64,000 nt of DNA from Coprinopsis marcescibilis (taxonomy: Eukaryota; Basidiomycota; Agaricomycetes; Agaricales; Psathyrellaceae), in the NCBI GenBank assembly GCA_004369085.1, contig ML210160.1:78989-142988 (forward strand), written 5' to 3'. Numbering within the stretch: the stretch's first letter is position 1; the number at the start of each line of letters is the position of its first letter. Below, in pieces: positions 38,401 to 48,404 of this stretch. The notes under the pieces are model-generated. The model was given only the letters and a program-made list of their open reading frames with translations. It was not told the DNA's origin and searched no databases. A program made the translations under genes and the position numbers.

Positions 38401-38587
38401 GCTTCGTCGTGGCAATCCACAGGAAGTCAGTGGCCTCCAAAACCGCCCGAACTGCTGCCTCTGGAACGAGAGCGTAGCTGGAGGAGCTGCTGACGCTCAA
38501 GTGAACTGTATTGCAGTGCCCGTTGACAGCTTTGACTTCGCTGTTGTTGAAAGTCGGATTGGAGCTGTATGCGAGAGCGTTGGCCAT
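35470..38587 (-). CDS. Agaricomycete protein of unknown function with C-terminal MYND zinc finger
   Basis: Ten exons on the minus strand: 38587-38324, 38261-37876, 37816-37114, 37049-36957, 36892-36703, 36639-36317, 36252-36235, 36179-35914, 35830-35549, 35491-35470 (2547 nt, 848 aa). The N-terminal 88 residues include a hydrophobic stretch (FLWIATTKLVRLLGWIGAWL). Then comes a region shared with the broken gene next door (LWNPRPISLP, GVIPGDVG, FDYLFNIW, YCDVHYLWSQ, VTGCVKSSSWAVAAY); I know this layout from mushroom-forming fungi, without a function. The C-terminal MYND finger spans Cys634-Cys675: CDSCGA, LCGGCATTRYCSPDCQ, HWPSHKAVC, all ligands present. After it, STHIVPRTYIRDPLVV and RTDFKPISTT belong to the usual tail of fungal MYND proteins. 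An 18-nt microexon (36252-36235) encodes ATTRYC inside the finger. MYND fingers bind proline-rich peptides, so a protein-binding role is likely. Confidence 0.78.
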
Positions 38588-39005
38588 GGAACTCGACGTC
38601 AACTAAGAAGCGATTCGGGAAAGACGTCGAAGTAGAAGACTGGGGGGTGATGTGTCCGAAATGAGTTTTATGCGCTGGTTATGAGTTGCGTGAGGGTGGA
38701 GCAGGTTTAACAGCCTTGGATAAGCTGCTAAATTGGTATCGGAGCTAATAGCGCAGGTGTTACCAAAGTCGTACACAATGACATCCCTGTCCTCAGTGGT
38801 ACCAGCATAATTGTGGCGTTTGATTTGGAATGCTGTTGAGATGCCCGCTTAACATTTGAAGCAGTGGTTTGCTTGCAAGATAAGTAAAACAGGACTGTCT
38901 CTCACCACGAATGAAGCAGATTAGAGGATCGCTGCACAGTCTCGCAGCGATTTCGCCTGTTCCTAGTATATCAAATACCGCAGCGCAACAGTAGATTGTG
39001 ATATG
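38588..39005. other. short intergenic region
   Basis: 418 bp between the start of the MYND gene and the 3' end of the next minus-strand gene. Nothing recognisable. Confidence 0.5.
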
Positions 39006-39872
39006 TTAAACAAAACTAGTGAACATAGACCTAGTCCCGTGCTTTACCCTGACTCTCCTTGCCAATTCTTCCACCCCCTTTGAGCTGCCGTCAAATTCAA
39101 GTCCATCAACCAACCCCGCCTTAGGAATCCGCTTCTGAATCTCCGCCATTTCGTTACGCATGCCATGCAGATGGGATTTAACCCCAGCAACGTTGAAGAA
39201 AGCATCGTCCCGATACTTCATCACATCCCGCAAAACCTTCATATCCCAATCGATCCTCTGGTTCCCAATAATGCCTTGTTCCAGCCTTTTTCTCACGAGA
39301 TCGTCCAAATCAGAAAGGCCGCTTTATGCCTCATTAAGAATGTCCTCCAGAAAATATGTTTCGGCCACCCTTTTCAAGGTTTCCCGGCTGACACCCATTC
39401 CCTCTAGGTATCTCAGCTTCCATGGAATAGGCAAATCCATGCATGCTCCAAGGCTTTGGAGAAATTTCTTGCCCTCGAGCACACTTAGACCCCATTTGTC
39501 CAGAGCGCTTATGTTAGATGTCTTTTGAGTCGGTTATACAGGTGGAGGAAGATATAGAACGTACCTGTCCAATTGCTGATTGATATTTTCTGACAACGTG
39601 AACAAGCGGTCAACAGCTCTTGCTGCATCCAGAACAAGCCCCTGAAGGTGCTGGGCCAAAGTGCTTCTCATCTCGAGCTCGTCGGCTCTCACAAGCACAA
39701 CAAACTCGGAGACCGTGGTCTGCAGCTTCGAAAATGCCGTGTTGTGAGCCCATTCCGAGTGCTGTTCCCCGGGGTTTTTCTCGTGAAGAACCGTCTGATG
39801 GTGTTCCGATTTAACGGGCACGTATAAGCCCACCCCGACAGCCGACAGACATTCTGATGTGTTCATATACAT
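39006..39872 (-). pseudogene. broken helical (coiled-coil type) gene, one in-frame TAA
   Basis: Minus strand. Starting at ATG 39872, a helix-rich frame (TTVSEFVVLVRADELEMRS, then LDAARAVDRLFTL) continues across a 57-nt intron into ALDKWGLSVLEGKKFLQSL and RYLEGMGVSRETLKRVAETYF. It then meets TAA at 39324-39326, after which the same frame stays open and family-like (SGLSDLDDLVRKRLEQG, FFNVAGVKSHLHGMRNEM, KHGTRSMFTSFV) to a stop at 39006. The single stop is the only defect I see. Its start overlaps the last codons of the upstream broken gene by about 10 nt, so the two may once have been one gene. Alternatives: a shorter functional protein ending at 39324, or a sequencing error. Function unknown. 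Confidence 0.55.
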
Positions 39873-42057
39873 TGTACGAGGTATTTGCAATAGCGATGAT
39901 AAAGATTGCCACAGCGAGGAGTAACTTCTATATTTGAGGCGGATGTAGGCGTAGGCCTGTGTCGGTGGGTTCCGACTCTCGAGCTTGTATATATGCCCGC
40001 AGCGCCTGTGACACTAACTCCACCGCCAGAGTCTCCGGAGCTGCAATCTGCCATTACATCCTCTTTGGGAACGTCTTGGTCTTGGTCCGTTTCGCGTGCG
40101 GAGTAACTTGTACCCTGGCTTCTACGTTCCACAGATATTACATCTATTGGAAAAATTCCGAGTCGTCAGCCAAACATTTCGCAAAGTGATGGCAGCGAGC
40201 TGTTCACCGTCATATTCACTGTTTACGGTAACTGTGATTTGCTCCCGGATGGTGGCCACACAGTCCTGCGGAGCTCTTTCCCACTCGAATTCCGACCTTT
40301 CAGGTATGTCGCGCACGTCTGGCATGAGCTTTTGCCATGCATCGAGCCAGACGCTGTCATCCATCAACGGGAATCTGATTGTCTTTGTATCACTTTCCTC
40401 GAGCTTTAGGCCACCCTGAAAGTGTGCGATGAATACATGAAGTGACGATAGGTGTAGGGATGCATCCTTACCTCGTCACCACAATGGGTCGTAGAATCAG
40501 GTTGCGAGAGATAAAACGATGTCAGGAATTCACAGATTTGCTGCCCTAGATCCATCTTAACGGAACGATCAAGGTCAGCTATCGCTTGCAAGAAAGTCCA
40601 GGAACGTATAACTAACTGTCGTGGTCGACTCTGGCGGAAACGGCTCGATGTTAACTGCAGGTTCCAGAGCCTCGCAGCCATGCCTAGCTACGTAGGTAGA
40701 GGGCCCTTCAGCAGGTCCTGTTGGTGCCTCGGCGTTGGAGGTGGCCCCAATCGACGATTTGCTATGGAGTGTGGCGTCCCGATTACTGGCAATCCACTGG
40801 ACTCTGGTATGTCGGCAACGCTGCCACGGCTCTGGTCTGATACTGGCGACGAATCCTCTGATATTTGGGTGAAGCGATAGCCCTGCATGAACAAGCATTG
40901 GTTCCTGTGATCGGATAGCGTCGAGTAAGATTCTGGGCCACAGACAGTGAGCATCGGTTCCGTTCGGCTTCGACTTCCACATGTAGCGAAACTGGGGTCC
41001 GCAGCGGCAGGGTAGTAGGGAGACTGGTATGCGGCTATCGCCCAAAAGGAGTTCTTCACGCAGCTAGTAACGATGCATCGTGGGTTGTTACCGGTTGAGC
41101 CTCTGTCCATTGCGGGTTTGTGCAGCCTCCTGATATTGTGCTGGATGAATGGCTTTAGGATCGATCCGCCCGTCAATGATCCGGAGTGAGCACCGAAAGG
41201 AGCCGCGAGTATCGCTCGCTCCATGCGGCTGCTTCTGGGACCAGGCAAAGTTGACATCGCAATAACTGGTGTTGCAATTAATATTGGTCTGGGTTGTTAA
41301 GGGATGTTCAAAGTGAGATTGACAAACGTACCACGAAGTGTGTCCCACCAGACCTTCCACATGCCATTCGTCCGCCCCCTTGACTGTTGAGCCCATATCT
41401 GTGTAAGCCATCTCTGCATCACGTAGGTCCCTCTCGGGCGGTGGACAAAAGGTCCTTCGGTCGCCTTCGATTGATCGCAAAGACTCCTGGTCGTCCCAGA
41501 TATTGTACAAATAACGGAACGCCGTCCCACCATCGATGAACTCTACGACGTCTCCAGGAACAACGCCTCCCGCTTTCCTCTCTGAAGGGAGGGAGCTGGG
41601 TCTCGGGTTCCACATGGGCAGCCCATGACGGCATATCATGAGACGTGGATAGATTTGCTGCGGCGACGGCTGGCAGCAGCTGGAAGGCGGGTACAAGGTG
41701 TCGAGGTCGGTAGCGTCCAAGGGTACCTATCGTGATGCGGCTTTCAGCGCCCAGACGATCCTATATGAGTGGGTGGAATGTACATACTACGATCTGTGGC
41801 AATGCGCCTCGCCCCAGCCTCAGTGTCGAGATCCAAAACATATACGTGAAGATCAAGTCTAACACTCGAGAGACCTGGGCCACAATTCTCCAGAGGCGAT
41901 GAAAGGTCGCGAAGATCGCCCGAAGAGCCTGAGCCCTCTCTGAAGGTGGGTAGCTGATTGAGGTTTCGACAGAGACCCGGACATTGTGCCCCCCGATAAT
42001 GTTGATTTCAGTATCGTAAAACTGCAGATTCGAAGCGTTGGATAGCATTTCTGGCAT
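39863..42057 (-). pseudogene. frameshifted tandem paralogue of the MYND-gene N-terminal region
   Basis: Minus strand from ATG 42057. It follows the intact neighbour block by block: PLDATDLDTLYP, MWNPRPSSLP, GVVPGDVV, FRYLYNIW, YCDVNFAWSQKQ, AILAAPFGAHSGSL, VTSCVKNSFWAIAAY, DLGQQICEFLTS, MDDSVWLDAW. Intron positions and phases match, including the intron after SEY. The frame is broken, however. About 10 extra nt follow WSQKQ near 41229, a -1/+4 pair surrounds GPQFRYMWKSKPNGTDAHC (about 40990 to 40930), and another change is needed before 40690 to reach the next exon. No MYND finger follows; the copy runs into the helical gene at 39872. A true pseudogene is most likely; clustered base-calling errors are the alternative. 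Confidence 0.65.
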
Positions 42058-43242
42058 GGTTACAGCAGTAGGGTGGAGTGTTGGTCAGAGAGAAAGACAG
42101 GCGGACGACGTCTGCTTCAACCCTGTCACAGCAAGTTGCGGTGTTGCGCCTCTTCACCTCACTTCAAATTCCATGTATGTATGGGCAGTGCTGTGAGATT
42201 ATGACTGTTTAGAAACAAAAGCTGATCAACTCACGTTCCAGGGACACCGCAAACGCCCGCGTTGGGATTGCGGGCTATATTAATACATAGAGACTGCTTT
42301 AGGGAGGTCGAATGCGAGAAATAGGTAGACCATATCTTCACTGAAAGCCTATCACCCAAGTTGTTGGTGTATATGTTATTTTCACCGCGTCACCGGGACC
42401 GGGCACATCCTGGTACTGATCCGGCGGTCGTAGTCGACCCAAAAAGTCCAGCAAGGGTCCAGGGATACGAATATCGAAAAATGATCAGTGGCGAGTGCGA
42501 TTGTTAACAGGAATCACCATTGAAATGTAAGGAGTGTCTGTAACATGAAGGTATGTATGTAACGTGGAGCACATGGGTATAGTGTTCAACCGACAAGAAC
42601 GAATTCGAGGAGGAATTAGAATATGCGTTTAGATATTAGACATTAAATATTCAGATGAGGGGTATGTACAAATAGAATGACAACAAACATGAGGGAAAGA
42701 ATGTGATTGACGTTGTGGCATGAGTGAAAGACAAGCAAAAAGGATTTGAACGAGTGAGTGAGTAAGGTAAGTGGGTTGACATGAATAGACAGGCGAACGG
42801 GCGGATAGTGCAATGTGTACAACAAGCATCGGTACAGCAGAAACAGCAACATGACGTTCGAATTAGTAGAAAAACAACAACGAGAAAGAAAAGAGAAAAG
42901 TCAAAACAAAACCAAGAAAGAAACAGAAATGCTCCACAGAGAACGATGTGAGAGTGCTAGGGTGGTCGAAGGAAGAATCATGATCATGATATATCATGTC
43001 GCTGTCGTATTTTGATTTGCTGTCGTATGTGTCGTATTCGTGTACCCGCGCATCTACGGTCCGATTTTTAAATCCAACAGGGAAGTAGGATGTAGGTTGA
43101 AGGCGGAGCTGGAGTCGGGATAGGTGGGATGCGTTGGGTGGGCCTTGTGTGGTGAGAAAGTCAGCGATGAGGCGGAATTTGGGTCGAGTCAGAGTGCATT
43201 GAATTCGAGGGTTGGGTGTGGTTCTCGGAGAACGTGCACGCG
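42058..43242. other. intergenic, no gene seen
   Basis: 1.2 kb between the start of the broken paralogue and the stop of the BEM46-like gene. Frames are below 80 codons on the strand not shadowed by genes. Nothing recognisable. Confidence 0.5.
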
Positions 43243-45219
43243 TCATGTCGAGGGCGCCGAGGTAGGGACCTGCGCTGAAGACGGTGCAGTCTCAGCACCC
43301 AATCCAGCAGATGTCGTAGTAGCGGTCACAGTCACAATCGCCGTTACAGGCGAGGACGATGCGACACTAGACAAAGGTCTACTATGCACCCCCGATGTTG
43401 ACGTTCTGGGCGTGGAAACGGCAGCAGCAGCAGCAGCAGCAGCAGAGGGCGCAGACGACCCCTTCCCACTGTCAGACGTCGGCAGCCCAAAGTTACTATC
43501 CAAGAACGCTCTAACCGTCGGCCAGTACTCGTGTCCGCGGCATGTGTTCACTGAAAACGAAGGGCCATTTATCAGTCAATGTTAACCTCAGAGCAAACAA
43601 CTCACCATGCGTCCTTCTTTCAAACAGTCTAAAGACATCCTTCCCGTTCCGCATATGCACGCTCCCATACTGCACCTCGAGGCCTTTCAAGATTTCAGTT
43701 GGCGGGCGCAGCTTGAGCTTGAGCTTCCCCTTCGACCCCGCGCCACCCTGCTGCCCGCTCCTCAGACTGCCCCTGAGACTCGCCATCGACGTCGACCTCG
43801 TAAGGTACGAGAAACAGCCAGGGGTGGCCTTCATGAGCCCATCATCGTCAATCGTACCATCCGACGTCGCACTGCTATAGTGGCTCGATCGTTTGTTATA
43901 CCGATGGTCGGGCCTGGCTTGTGCAGCGCCATCGCCGCTGTTCGCCGACGACGGTGACGGGGTCACGATCGTCTCCGATGCAACAGAGGAGCCAAGTCCT
44001 GGAAAGCACGCCGGAACCTCGCCATCCCCTAGTGCATTCTTCTCCGTCTCCGTCTCCCTTTCATCCTCCTCCACCACCAGATCCCCCAAACTGACCCGCT
44101 CCCTGGCTACAGCCCACAGCCCCTGCATGTGCCTTGGCCGCACCACCATATCCGCGTCCCCGCCCAGCATCAATATGGGTGTCTCCCTCGGGATCCATTG
44201 GATCCGTTCGACGCTCGGCCATTTCTGTGTGCAGAGGAAGGGGAAGCTGCGGAAGGGCGCCGGAAAGTCTTTGACGAGGATGGGAATGCTGAGGAAGGTG
44301 TTTTCGAGTATCAGGGCGGAGATCTGTCGATTGAAGGTATGTGGGCTGGCGAAAAGAAGAAGAGGATGACGTACCTTGCCGGGGTTCTTATACGCGAGAT
44401 CGGTGGCTACCGCGCCACCTAGTGATTGTCCATACAAAACCTGTGGTGTATAGTGAGACTACGAGTGAGGTGGGCTGAGAGATGCAACGTACAATAGGAA
44501 GCTTCGATAGCAGTTCGTGTTGCAGCAAGTGATTCAGCGTCGTCTGCGAGTCTATCCTCAGACCCGCTTCCGATGGTGTGCCCGTCGAGTTCCCATACCT
44601 GCGGCCAAAGACTTGTCAGTCCTCACAAAGGTATCAAAAGGATCGCTTCAGACTTGCCCGCGATAAGACATCGTGACGACGTTCAGCCCCATCTTCAGAA
44701 ATTCTTCGGCCAAATCCACATGCTCGCCGTGGTTCATTGCGTTTCCGTGGAACATCATCACTGTCCCCCTCCCGCTCTCGGGCCAGACATGCATACGCGT
44801 TAGCGAGGCGCGGTACCTGTTGGCCTCGGTTTTCTTGTCGCGGTAGAGTGAAAAAAGCATGAGGTGTGCATGGATTGTTACGCCATCGGGTGTAGGGAGC
44901 TCGAGAAGGGTGAACGGAATACCGTAGCGGGTTGGTTCGTCGACATCTATCAGTAGGAAGGCAGCAAAACAGCATTGAGCAAAGGGACAGCCAGAGAAGC
45001 AGCAGCGTGGGACGTACGTCGCGGATGGGGTAAGAACCCTGCGGGGTAGACAAAGAAGCTCTGTCCGTGTGCTAAAATCTGACAGAATAACATGCTGGTT
45101 AGCAAACCACAAACAGCTGGGGTGATCGAAAGCCGGCAGAACAGTGAACGTACAGAGCCTATTAGCCCCCATAGAGTGGGCACTGCATCCTCCAGCTCCG
45201 AGGCTGTTGTTTGTGACAT
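43243..45219 (-). CDS. BEM46-like alpha/beta hydrolase (ABHD12/13 type)
   Basis: Six exons on the minus strand: 45219-45018, 44946-44658, 44598-44493, 44440-44375, 44323-43606, 43550-43243 (1689 nt, 562 aa). A hydrophobic N-terminal anchor (about 30-45) precedes the hydrolase: MMFHGNAMNHGEH (oxyanion-hole HGN), VTMSYRGYGNSTGTPSE, nucleophile elbow GQSLG (Ser205), GGDAD (Asp277/Asp279), and THVNTC with His460. The catalytic triad is complete. BEM46 proteins sit in the ER or at the plasma membrane and act in polarity and lipid hydrolysis; the substrate here is not known. About 180 residues separate the acid and the His, roughly three times the usual spacing, filled with low-complexity Ser/Gly/Asp/Glu sequence. 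A further disordered Ala/Ser/Thr tail follows. The second intron starts with GC (gcaagt, donor at 44657), because only that splice restores YRGYGNS. Confidence 0.9.
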
Positions 45220-47280
45220 TGTGCACAGATCACCGGTGACTCGAAGTCAAAGGGTTAATGCTGAGGATATCAATGTCGCCCTTTGTTGTTCGTTCGTTGC
45301 AGAGGGATGGGTATGAGGATAGGAATCGCAAGTATTCGTCAATTGTCGTCAAAGATGAGTGTCGTGTCGCGCCACTCTGACTTGTGGTAGTATACAGCAG
45401 TTGCTGTGCGTTGGATCGCAGCAAAAAGCTAATAGTAAACATGCCCATAAGTTTCACCAGCGTAATGAAAGTCAAAGAAACATCGAATTCACTCACGCGT
45501 CGCGTGAAAGACAAAAACACCTCAAGAACGTTGACCAGCCTGGCCAGGAAATGCGTTGGAGAGTCGCAGAAGAGTAGAAACACAGGTAGCAGCTGGAAAA
45601 CGGACGAAACCACAAGAGAAGACGCAAAGACCCTGATCAACAATCGACCACCATGACCGCAGCCGCGAAGAAGTAAAAGCAGCACCGAGTCGTGTCTGGC
45701 GATCAGAGAAGTGCCAAAGAAGGACAACGACCTCGCCACCCAGCAATTCGCTCTCAATCTACCGAAATGACAAATTCTATGTCCCTCGTGGCGACCGTTG
45801 TTGGGTGCCATCACGACATTGGAGCACCGATCGTGATGACGTTGCAACCTACATAATCTATCTTGTCCAAGATAAGATTAGATTGGAAAGCAATTTGTTC
45901 GTAATTCAAAACCTCAGTCAAAATCGCTTTGACTCTTCCGAATAACTCACGACGAAGACTGTGAGAGTTATATAGGAGCTCTCGGCCAACGTAAATCGTA
46001 GACACGAGGGAAACTTGTGGCCTGAGAGGCCAAGCAGCAGTAGTCGGCGAGACAGCCAGAGGGCACTGTTGAGAATTTATTGAAGATCAGAAAGCAGAGG
46101 ACATCTCCAGAATCGAAAATCTCGACCTTTATAGCCTACTAGCTGGTCCGTGCACATAGCTAAGCCCAAAGCCCGTAATGTGATCGCTAAATTGGCAGAT
46201 GTTAAAAGATATGTGCAACAAATCCGAGGACATAAGCCACATAAACGACAGTGATAGAGAGGTCTGAGCGGGAGGTGGGTATCTGCATCCCCTTTCTGGA
46301 ATTTGAGCTGAGTTAGAAAATGTTAATACAAACAAGGGCGCAAGAAGATGGTAGTACTGTGTAGGTCACCAATCTTTAAAGTGCATTACTACGCACAGGT
46401 CGTGCGCTGACAGTGATAGTGATAGTGCTGTCCAGCTCGCGAGAAGCGCCTGAGTCAAGGTTGCATAATTATTTGAGTATATCCCGAGAACAGAAACCTC
46501 GGCTACAGCGAGAGCACGTTATCACTCTGTATCTAGCAGGCACTTACTCGACTCATGAATTGGCCTAACAGATTTGAAATTGCGACAGCGCCCATTCCAA
46601 CCTCACCCACGGGTAAGTCTCTGTCTCACGTTCCCTGTACAACTGCCCTTACTGTCTGGTTCCGTCTCGAGTAGTAGGTATGGGCGCTGTCAGTACCGTT
46701 TAACAAAAATCAGTGATAAGGGAGCTATTATGTACCTGTGTTCAAACCAATCCCGGCATGATCTGGACATTCGTTCGCTATCAAAGCCCATATGTTCCTT
46801 CCGGAATATTCCTACAGCGCTTAACCTCAAGATATGGTGTGTCATGTCTCGATGTTGATTGGAAGCCGCAAAACATGAGTCCTGGGATGTCACATAAAAA
46901 TATGGAGGTGTCTATGTCATGAGGGCTCCAGACCGGAAACATTACTTGCTGAACGCTCTCTGCAGGGAAACGCTCACTCAACGCCGGTCTCACATTGGAG
47001 GGACTCGGCCGAGTCCTGAATTCTTGCAACATGCGCGCAATGCTGGGAATGGAAGCATGACAGGAGTGTGTTGATGAGTATCACTGCTCAACAGTGCAAA
47101 CAATCTCCGCGCTAACCACGATTTACCCGTAGTGAGACCTTGGGAACAGAAGCATGATAGCAAAGTGTCGATAGGAGTCCTGTGCCGTCGAGACTTGAAC
47201 GACTGTTCTGCCAGTACCCACTACCACTTACTAGTTACATCGTTTCGTTTTTTCCCCCATCCAATTCTTTCGCTCCAGCT
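45220..47280. other. intergenic region upstream of the DUF2235-WD40 gene
   Basis: 2.1 kb. A 205-codon minus-strand frame (45230-45847) ends just before the BEM46 start but resembles nothing and may be chance. From about 46970 rightward the sequence is duplicated at about 51490 (see the repeat entry), so the promoter of the WD40 gene was copied too. Confidence 0.5.
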
Positions 47281-48404
47281 ATGGATAGGGTAGCTGAGCC
47301 TGACGGTACCGAAGAATTTCAGGGTAAGGATTTGTACTCTTGGAAGTATATCACTTCCTCAACAATGCTTCAGCCACTGTCACGAACGATAATGAAATCA
47401 CCGTCGAGGCTCGTACCAAGGTAGCCCCAAAGGTTGAGAACGCAAAGGAGCAGCACTGTGGCGGGTGTTGCTTGTGTATAAAGGTTGCTCCCAAAGTCGA
47501 GATCGTGATCGATACCTGCGGCTCTCATGTCAAGAAAGGCCGCAACCTCATCATCTGCATCGATGGCACTGCTAACCAGTTTGGCAATCAGGTGAGGTCG
47601 ACGCCCTGTAACACTTGAATGTCACTCACCCCATATGCATGTTTGTAGAATACGAACGTCATCGAATTATACAATCTACTTTTGAAGGATCCTGAAGATG
47701 AACAGCTCACCTGGTACAACAGCGGGATCGGCACGTACGCTGAACCGCATTGGAGGTCCCTGAGATATTGGCTTCAGGTTCTGCTCCACAAAATCGATCT
47801 AGCCATCGCTTGGTTCGTTCCATTTCTGCTGCCCTTTCTCGCTCCTTTTTGACGCTTACTTACCTAGGAACTTCGACAAGACTATACTCGGTGCCTATGG
47901 ATGGCTGGCAGAGAACTATAGGAAAGGGGACTGCATCTATCTCTTTGGTGAGTTGACTCGATGGCCCGTTGGATGTCCTTTCACTCACCGTCGACGCCAT
48001 GACAGGTTTCTCAAGAGGAGCCTTTCAAGTTCGCGCGCTTTCTGCCATGATCGACCAGGTGAGACTCCAGATTGTACGTTACTGGCAAATGTATTTATTA
48101 TTTCATCACCTAGATCGGCCTTATCCACAAGGGAAACGAGATGCAGATTCCTTTGTGCGTACAAGTTATATCTGCTTATGAACGGTGATCGATTGACTCC
48201 AATATTGCAGCGCCTACCAGCTTTACGCTCGATCCGGAGATGCAGCCCAGCGGGTCAAGAAAGTTGGCACCAGCGAGCATGTTTCCAAAACCGAGAGGTT
48301 CAAGAAAGCATTCTCTCGTGAAGTGAAGGTTCATTTCGTAGGAGCATGGTAAGTTAAGGCCTCCAGCTAGTGATCGAGGTTTATATACATTTTAATACCC
48401 TCAG
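46970..48404 (+). repeat. segmental duplication, copy 1 (promoter and 5' half of the DUF2235 gene)
   Basis: Matches 51490-52950 in the same orientation, from the upstream block ctcacattggagggac, through tgatgagtatcactgctcaa and the shared start region, to the intron after exon 7. Identity looks high (about 75-85 per cent by eye) but is broken by indels. Confidence 0.75.

Noticed and set aside
45230..45847. 205-codon minus-strand frame with hydrophobic parts just upstream of the BEM46-like start
   Set aside because: No recognisable domain, no splice signals and its position suggests promoter or leader; length alone is not enough.
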